From Pseudomonadota bacterium (lineage in GTDB: Bacteria > Pseudomonadota > Gammaproteobacteria > Burkholderiales > Burkholderiaceae_F): a DNA stretch of 9,522 bases. The stretch covers positions 1 to 9,522 of the forward strand of contig JAKANT010000032.1 of assembly GCA_021823635.1 (NCBI GenBank), written 5' to 3'. Under the pieces are notes generated by a model. That model searched no databases. It saw only the letters and a program-made list of their open reading frames with translations, and was not told where the DNA came from. Shown piece after piece: positions 6,293 to 9,522 of this stretch; the stretch's first letter is position 1; every line of letters starts with the position of its first letter. The position numbers were made by a program, and so were the translations under genes.

Positions 6293-6827
6293 CACGAAGC
6301 GCGGCCGTCTGCGCGGCTTTCCGCCGGTGATCGACGCCGGCGTCGAGACGCTGATCCTTGGCAGCTTTCCGAGCGAGGCGTCGCTGGCGGCCGGTCAGTA
6401 TTACGCGCATCCGCGCAACCAGTTCTGGCACATCCTCGGGCAGGTGCTCGGCGAGCCGCTCGCCGAGCTGCCGTACGAGGCACGGCTGGCGCGCGAGCGC
6501 GCGCACCGCATCGGCATCTGGGACGTGATCGATGCCTGCGAGCGCGAAGGCAGCGCGGACAGCGCGATCCGCAATGCGCGCGCCAACGACTTCGGCCACC
6601 TGCGCCGGCTGGCGCCCAAGCTGACGCGCGTGATCTTCAACGGCGGCCGTGCCGCGACGTTCGAGGCGCGCTTCCGGGCGGCTGGATTCATTACCGAGGT
6701 CGTCCCCTCCAGCAGTCCGGCGCACGCGTCGCGCACGTTGGCCGAAAAGATCTCCCTCTGGCGGCGCGCCCTGGCCGACCGCCGGCGCGCCGGCGGCGCC
6801 CGCGCGCACCACGCATCGACGCGATAA
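6273..6827 (+). CDS. Hypoxanthine/deoxyinosine DNA glycosylase, uracil-DNA glycosylase superfamily
   Basis: A 184-residue protein resembling the hypoxanthine-DNA glycosylase group of the uracil-DNA glycosylase superfamily (family 6). These enzymes cut hypoxanthine, the deamination product of adenine, out of DNA to start base-excision repair. Seen motifs are LILGSFPSEASL (27-38, motif 1), GQYYAHPRNQFW (41-52), GIWDVIDAC (81-89), VIFNGG (120-125) and PSSSPAHAS (145-153, motif 2 region). Beyond residue 168 the chain is an Arg/Ala/Gly tail of low complexity. The ATG at 6273 lies inside htpG, giving a 20-base overlap in another frame, so translation may be coupled; no separate promoter was seen. 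The conserved part begins at RGFPPVIDA (14-22), so the exact start is less certain than the gene. Substrate range (hypoxanthine versus uracil or others) is inferred from family resemblance only. Confidence 0.85.
   Translation: MPRRRSDTKRGRLRGFPPVIDAGVETLILGSFPSEASLAAGQYYAHPRNQFWHILGQVLGEPLAELPYEARLARERAHRIGIWDVIDACEREGSADSAIRNARANDFGHLRRLAPKLTRVIFNGGRAATFEARFRAAGFITEVVPSSSPAHASRTLAEKISLWRRALADRRRAGGARAHHASTR
6779..6796. repeat. Perfect 18-bp GC palindrome inside the glycosylase gene
   Basis: CCGCCGGCGCGCCGGCGG is its own reverse complement. It falls within the codons for the low-complexity tail (DRRRAGG) of the glycosylase, about 30 bases before its stop. It could fold as a hairpin near the end of the htpG-glycosylase transcript, but lacks a T-tract. 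It may simply reflect Arg/Gly codons in GC-rich DNA. Confidence 0.5.
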
Positions 6828-6875
6828 TCCGGTTGCGGGCGCCTGCACGTTGCGTGCCGGGCCGGCAGCGTGCGG

Positions 6876-6881
6876 CACAAT
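6876..6881 (+). promoter_or_regulatory. Possible -10 element of the DUF1631 gene
   Basis: CACAAT in GCGGCACAATGCG resembles a -10 box (4 of 6 to consensus), about 20 bases before the ATG at 6908 after allowing for the start point. The nearest -35-like sequence, TTGCGT (6850-6855), is 20 bases away, longer than normal. The 80-base gap has no other clear promoter or terminator. Weak call. Confidence 0.3.
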
Positions 6882-6907
6882 GCGCCTATCCAATCGCACG
6901 GGCCGAG

Positions 6908-9331
6908 ATGAGTTCGGATCTGCTTTCATTGCTCGGCGCGACGGTTCCGCCGGGCGCGCCGATGGTGTCGCGTCGGCCGGGCGCGCGGCGCTTGCTGGAG
7001 GACTGCTGGACGCCGATCCGCAATGCGATCGAACCGAGGTTTGCCGACATCCTGTTGGAGGCGCTCGGTCCGCTGGCCAAGTCCGACGACGAGGACGAAG
7101 CGAAGCCGGCCAAGCTGATCCTGTCGCGCGACAAGGCGTTCCTGCAGGCGTTCTCCGAATCGCTGCACACCGAGTTCAAGCAGTTCGTCGCCGACTTCTG
7201 CGCGGGGCCGGGCAGCGAACGCAGCGCCGGCAAGAAAGCGCTCAGCCTGGTCGAGTACGGCGAGATGGAGTTCTCCACGCTGATGGAGCGCGCCTCGGCG
7301 CGGCTGCGCAACGCGTGCGACGACGAGTTCACCAGCGTCAAACGGCGGCTCGCCAACCTGGTGCGCGAGGCCGAAATACGCGATGCCGAAAACCCGTTCC
7401 GGCCGGTGGTGTTCTTTCGCGCCATCTATCTCGGGCTGGAGCGCATCGGGGTGGCCAAGGCCGACCTGCTGCGTTTGACCAAGCGCTTCGATACCGCGCT
7501 GGTCGCGCCGGCGGCGGCCGCCTATGCCGCCGTGGACCGCCACCTGGCCAGCCAGGGCATCAGCGCCGAAGTGATGTCGGCACGCGAGACCGTCGGCGGT
7601 GCGCGCAACACGATGGCCGGCCCGTTCGGCGCCACCGTCGGCGCCGGCATGGTGACGGCGGGACCCGGCGCCACGGGCATGCGCTTCGTGACCGGCTTTT
7701 CGGCCGAGCAGATGCTCAACGCGCTATATCAGCGCATGCAACTGGTGGCGCAGCCGGTGCCGATCGGCGTGCCGATTGCGCCACAGGGGCCCGCGGGCCG
7801 CTATGCGCCGGCGCCGACCATCGGTGGCACCGCTTCGGCCAGCGCGATTCCCGCCGCCGGTACGGCAGCCGCCGGTGCGGCCGCGGCCGGCGCCGTGCTG
7901 ATCGATCCTGGTCTGTTGGCGGCGCTGAACGAAGCGCAACGCCTGGGCGCGATCGCGGTGGCCGCCGTCCAGCAAGGCCAGCCGGCGCCCGATCTGGCGG
8001 TCGACCCGGTGCGGTTGCGCGCCAAGCTCACCGACAGGGCGACCAAGCAGATCGACAAGCTGACGATCGAAATCGTCGGCCTGCTGTTCGACCGCATCAA
8101 CCAGGACAAGCACGTGCCGGCGCGGATCAAGGAACTGCTGCAGCGGCTGCAGTTTCCGCTGATCAAGGTCGCGCTGACCGATCCGGAGCTGTTCGTGTCG
8201 CCGCACCAGCCGGCGCGCGAACTGCTGGACCGCATCGCCGCCACCTCGGTGGGCTGGACGCCGGAAGGCGAGCACAACCAGCGCTACCTGGCCGAAGTGC
8301 AGAAAGCGGTGCATACGGTGCTGGCCGCCACCGATGAGGGGCTGGCGCCGTTTCAGCGCGCGCTGGAGGGCTTCGAGAAGTATCTGCTGGACGAGAACAC
8401 ACGCGACGACGATCCGGTGGCGCGCGCCAAGCGGGCGTTGGCCGAGGCCGAAGAGCGCGAGGTGCTGGCGATCAATGCCACGATCAAGATCCGCAGCGCG
8501 TTCGACGGCGTGCTGTTGGAGTCGTACCTGCGCGAGTTTTTGCTCGAAACCTGGTCGCGCGTGCTGGTGGCGGCGTCATTGCGCGAGAAGACCGACCCCG
8601 GTCTGATGCGCAAGTATCTGTCGATCGTGCCCGACCTGGTGTGGAGCGTGCAGCCGAAGATCAACCCGGAAGACCGCAAGAAGCTGGTGACGACGATCCC
8701 GCCGGTGCTGGCGGCGCTGCGTGACGGGCTGACGTTGATCGACTGGCCGCAGGCCAGGATGCAGGAGTTCTTCGGCAAGCTGATGAATTCGCACGCGCAG
8801 GCGGTCAAAGCGCTGGAACTTGCGCACGGCGCGCACGCACCGCCGCCCTTCGAGCCCAGCACCCTGCGCATCAAGCTGGACGGTTTGAGGATCGCGGCCG
8901 GCGAGACGCCGCCGCCCGACATCGGCGAGATGACGATCCCCGACGAGATGGTCAAGCAGGCGATCGCCGCGCATCACGTCGACGTCGACTACCTGACGGC
9001 CGAGCAGGTCATTGCACTCGGCGACGACGCCGAGCTCGACCGTCGCATCGCGTCGTTCAAGCGCGGCGACTGGTTCGACCTCAAGGTCGGCGAGGCGACC
9101 GAACGCGTGCAACTGCGATGGTTTACGCCGCGGCGCGCGCTGTATCTGTTCGCCTCCGGGCTGGGAAAGAAAACGCACTCGCTGACGCCGGCCACGCTGC
9201 GGCAGTACTTGCGCGACGGCCGCATCGCGCCGGCCGAGGGCGTGCCGCTGTTCGACCGCGCGCTGCGCGACATGATGGAGGAACTGCAGCGCATGTCGGT
9301 CGAACCCGTGCACGGTGCGCGCGCGCGCTGA
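6908..9331 (+). CDS. DUF1631 family protein, function unknown
   Basis: An 807-residue protein with no signal peptide or membrane segment. I recognise it as DUF1631, a proteobacterial family sometimes mislabelled thymidine phosphorylase; it shows no phosphorylase motif. Visible parts are a helical N-terminal region (about 1-235) including NPFRPVVFFRAIYLGL (162-177), then a Gly/Ala/Pro-rich, probably disordered linker (about 235-345). The most conserved core (about 370-640) has RIKELLQRLQFPLIKVALTD (406-425), QPARELLDRIAATSVGW (434-450) and FLLETWSRVL (544-553). A small C-terminal domain (about 718-780) with KRGDWFDLKVGEATERVQL, WFTP and RALYLFASGLGKK has the look of a PilZ-like beta barrel, though the RxxxR motif for cyclic di-GMP is not evident. 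The ATG at 6908 is preferred over a TTG at 6833, whose 25 added residues look like translated promoter DNA. The role is not known; a regulatory or scaffold job is a guess. Confidence 0.85.
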   Translation: MSSDLLSLLGATVPPGAPMVSRRPGARRLLEDCWTPIRNAIEPRFADILLEALGPLAKSDDEDEAKPAKLILSRDKAFLQAFSESLHTEFKQFVADFCAGPGSERSAGKKALSLVEYGEMEFSTLMERASARLRNACDDEFTSVKRRLANLVREAEIRDAENPFRPVVFFRAIYLGLERIGVAKADLLRLTKRFDTALVAPAAAAYAAVDRHLASQGISAEVMSARETVGGARNTMAGPFGATVGAGMVTAGPGATGMRFVTGFSAEQMLNALYQRMQLVAQPVPIGVPIAPQGPAGRYAPAPTIGGTASASAIPAAGTAAAGAAAAGAVLIDPGLLAALNEAQRLGAIAVAAVQQGQPAPDLAVDPVRLRAKLTDRATKQIDKLTIEIVGLLFDRINQDKHVPARIKELLQRLQFPLIKVALTDPELFVSPHQPARELLDRIAATSVGWTPEGEHNQRYLAEVQKAVHTVLAATDEGLAPFQRALEGFEKYLLDENTRDDDPVARAKRALAEAEEREVLAINATIKIRSAFDGVLLESYLREFLLETWSRVLVAASLREKTDPGLMRKYLSIVPDLVWSVQPKINPEDRKKLVTTIPPVLAALRDGLTLIDWPQARMQEFFGKLMNSHAQAVKALELAHGAHAPPPFEPSTLRIKLDGLRIAAGETPPPDIGEMTIPDEMVKQAIAAHHVDVDYLTAEQVIALGDDAELDRRIASFKRGDWFDLKVGEATERVQLRWFTPRRALYLFASGLGKKTHSLTPATLRQYLRDGRIAPAEGVPLFDRALRDMMEELQRMSVEPVHGARAR

Positions 9332-9338
9332 GGCTCGT

Positions 9339-9356
9339 GCGCGGCGGCCGCCGCGC
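9339..9356. repeat. Perfect 18-bp palindrome just after the DUF1631 gene
   Basis: GCGCGGCGGCCGCCGCGC is its own reverse complement, 7 bases beyond the DUF1631 stop codon. As RNA it would form a very stable hairpin with a 4-base loop. No T-tract follows, so it is not a classical terminator, but it may slow polymerase or protect the 3' end. A second hairpin follows at 9363-9381. Confidence 0.6.
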
Positions 9357-9362
9357 GGGCAG

Positions 9363-9381
9363 CGCGCGGTGGCGCCGCGCG
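9363..9381 (+). promoter_or_regulatory. Hairpin over the ribosome-binding region of the next gene
   Basis: CGCGCGG (9363-9369) pairs perfectly with CCGCGCG (9375-9381) around the loop TGGCG. The stem takes in the only Shine-Dalgarno-like bases (GGTGG, 9368-9372) and the first base of the preferred GTG start at 9381, so it could hold down translation of the spermidine-synthase-like gene. The pairing is seen; control is inference. Confidence 0.4.
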
Positions 9382-9522
9382 TGACGATCTCCGAGTCCGA
9401 CGGCATGCGCTACTTGCACTTCGGCACCGAATGGGTGCAGGGCGCGATGCGCATCGCGCGCCCGTTCGCGCTCGCGCTCGAATACGAGCAGCAAATGATG
9501 GCGCCGCTGTTGTTCCTGCCGC
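9381..9522 (+). CDS. Spermidine-synthase-like protein, N-terminal part (cut by right edge)
   Basis: Only 47 residues are visible, starting VTISESDGMRYLHFG and continuing EWVQGAMRIARPFALALEYE, then QQMMAPLLFLP. This pattern, YLHFG-x-x-WVQGAMRI followed by LEYxQQMMAPLLF, is the N-terminus I associate with betaproteobacterial proteins annotated as spermidine synthase or spermine/spermidine-synthase domain proteins, which have a Rossmann methyltransferase-like fold. The catalytic region lies outside the window, so it cannot be told whether it is a true aminopropyltransferase. The start is GTG at 9381; an in-frame GTG at 9369 is an alternative giving four more residues (MAPR). It lies 49 bases after the DUF1631 stop on the same strand, beyond two GC hairpins. 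Confidence 0.75.
   Translation, partial: MTISESDGMRYLHFGTEWVQGAMRIARPFALALEYEQQMMAPLLFLP

Noticed and set aside
4388..6295. Long open frame of 635 codons on the minus strand, antisense to htpG
   Set aside because: It is the mirror of a strongly conserved gene in GC-rich DNA; its translation is rich in Arg, Gln, Val and His repeats with no recognisable domain and has no start signals.
6833..6907. TTG start at 6833 extending the DUF1631 protein by 25 residues
   Set aside because: The extra residues are not family-like, the start has no ribosome-binding site, and the stretch contains the likely promoter.
6649..8337. Plus-strand frame of 562 codons overlapping the glycosylase and DUF1631 genes
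   Set aside because: Arg/Ala/Gly-rich shadow frame without family resemblance.
6908..9331. Annotation of the DUF1631 protein as thymidine phosphorylase
   Set aside because: No nucleoside phosphorylase motif or fold signature is visible; the label is a known mis-annotation of this family.

Overview
The window is a GC-rich chromosomal stretch whose gene content and protein style point to a betaproteobacterium, most likely of the Burkholderiales or a close relative. The signs are a LivM-LivG fusion transporter protein, an enlarged LivH, a DUF1631 protein, and an HtpG of the proteobacterial type. No phage, insertion sequence, CRISPR, tRNA or rRNA signal was seen. The species cannot be named from the sequence alone.

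Left half, minus strand (about 1-4258): an operon read right to left. It starts with a hotdog thioesterase very like Pseudomonas 4-hydroxybenzoyl-CoA thioesterase. Then come a LivH-type permease, a single-chain LivM permease plus LivG ATPase, and LivF. Together they encode the membrane and ATPase parts of a branched-chain-amino-acid-type (HAAT) ABC importer; no substrate-binding protein lies in the window. Having an aryl-CoA thioesterase as first gene suggests, by inference, that the importer takes up an aromatic acid or related acid. A weak GTG start with a Shine-Dalgarno-like sequence just past livF hints that the operon continues off the left edge.

The 128-base gap between the LivMG and LivF genes is almost wholly one symmetric, nested inverted repeat of about 124 bp. 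It touches the stop codon of one gene and reaches to 6 bases from the start of the next. It is the strangest non-coding object in the window.

Centre (4259-4393): a divergent intergenic region. It carries an excellent heat-shock (sigma-32) promoter for htpG, CTTGAAA-N14-CCCCAT. It also holds a weak sigma-70-like promoter for the thioesterase/liv operon, overlapped by a GTTGCC...GGCAAC dyad that could be an operator.

Right half, plus strand (4394-9522): htpG (the Hsp90 chaperone) overlaps by 20 bases a hypoxanthine/deoxyinosine DNA-glycosylase-type gene of the uracil-DNA glycosylase superfamily, so both may be heat-induced. A large DUF1631 protein of unknown function follows, probably with its own promoter. 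After two tandem GC hairpins comes the beginning of a spermidine-synthase-like methyltransferase-fold protein, cut by the window edge.

None of the gene families is new. The items most worth a second look are the palindromic element inside the liv operon, the heat-shock linkage of a base-repair enzyme, and the unexplained DUF1631 protein.
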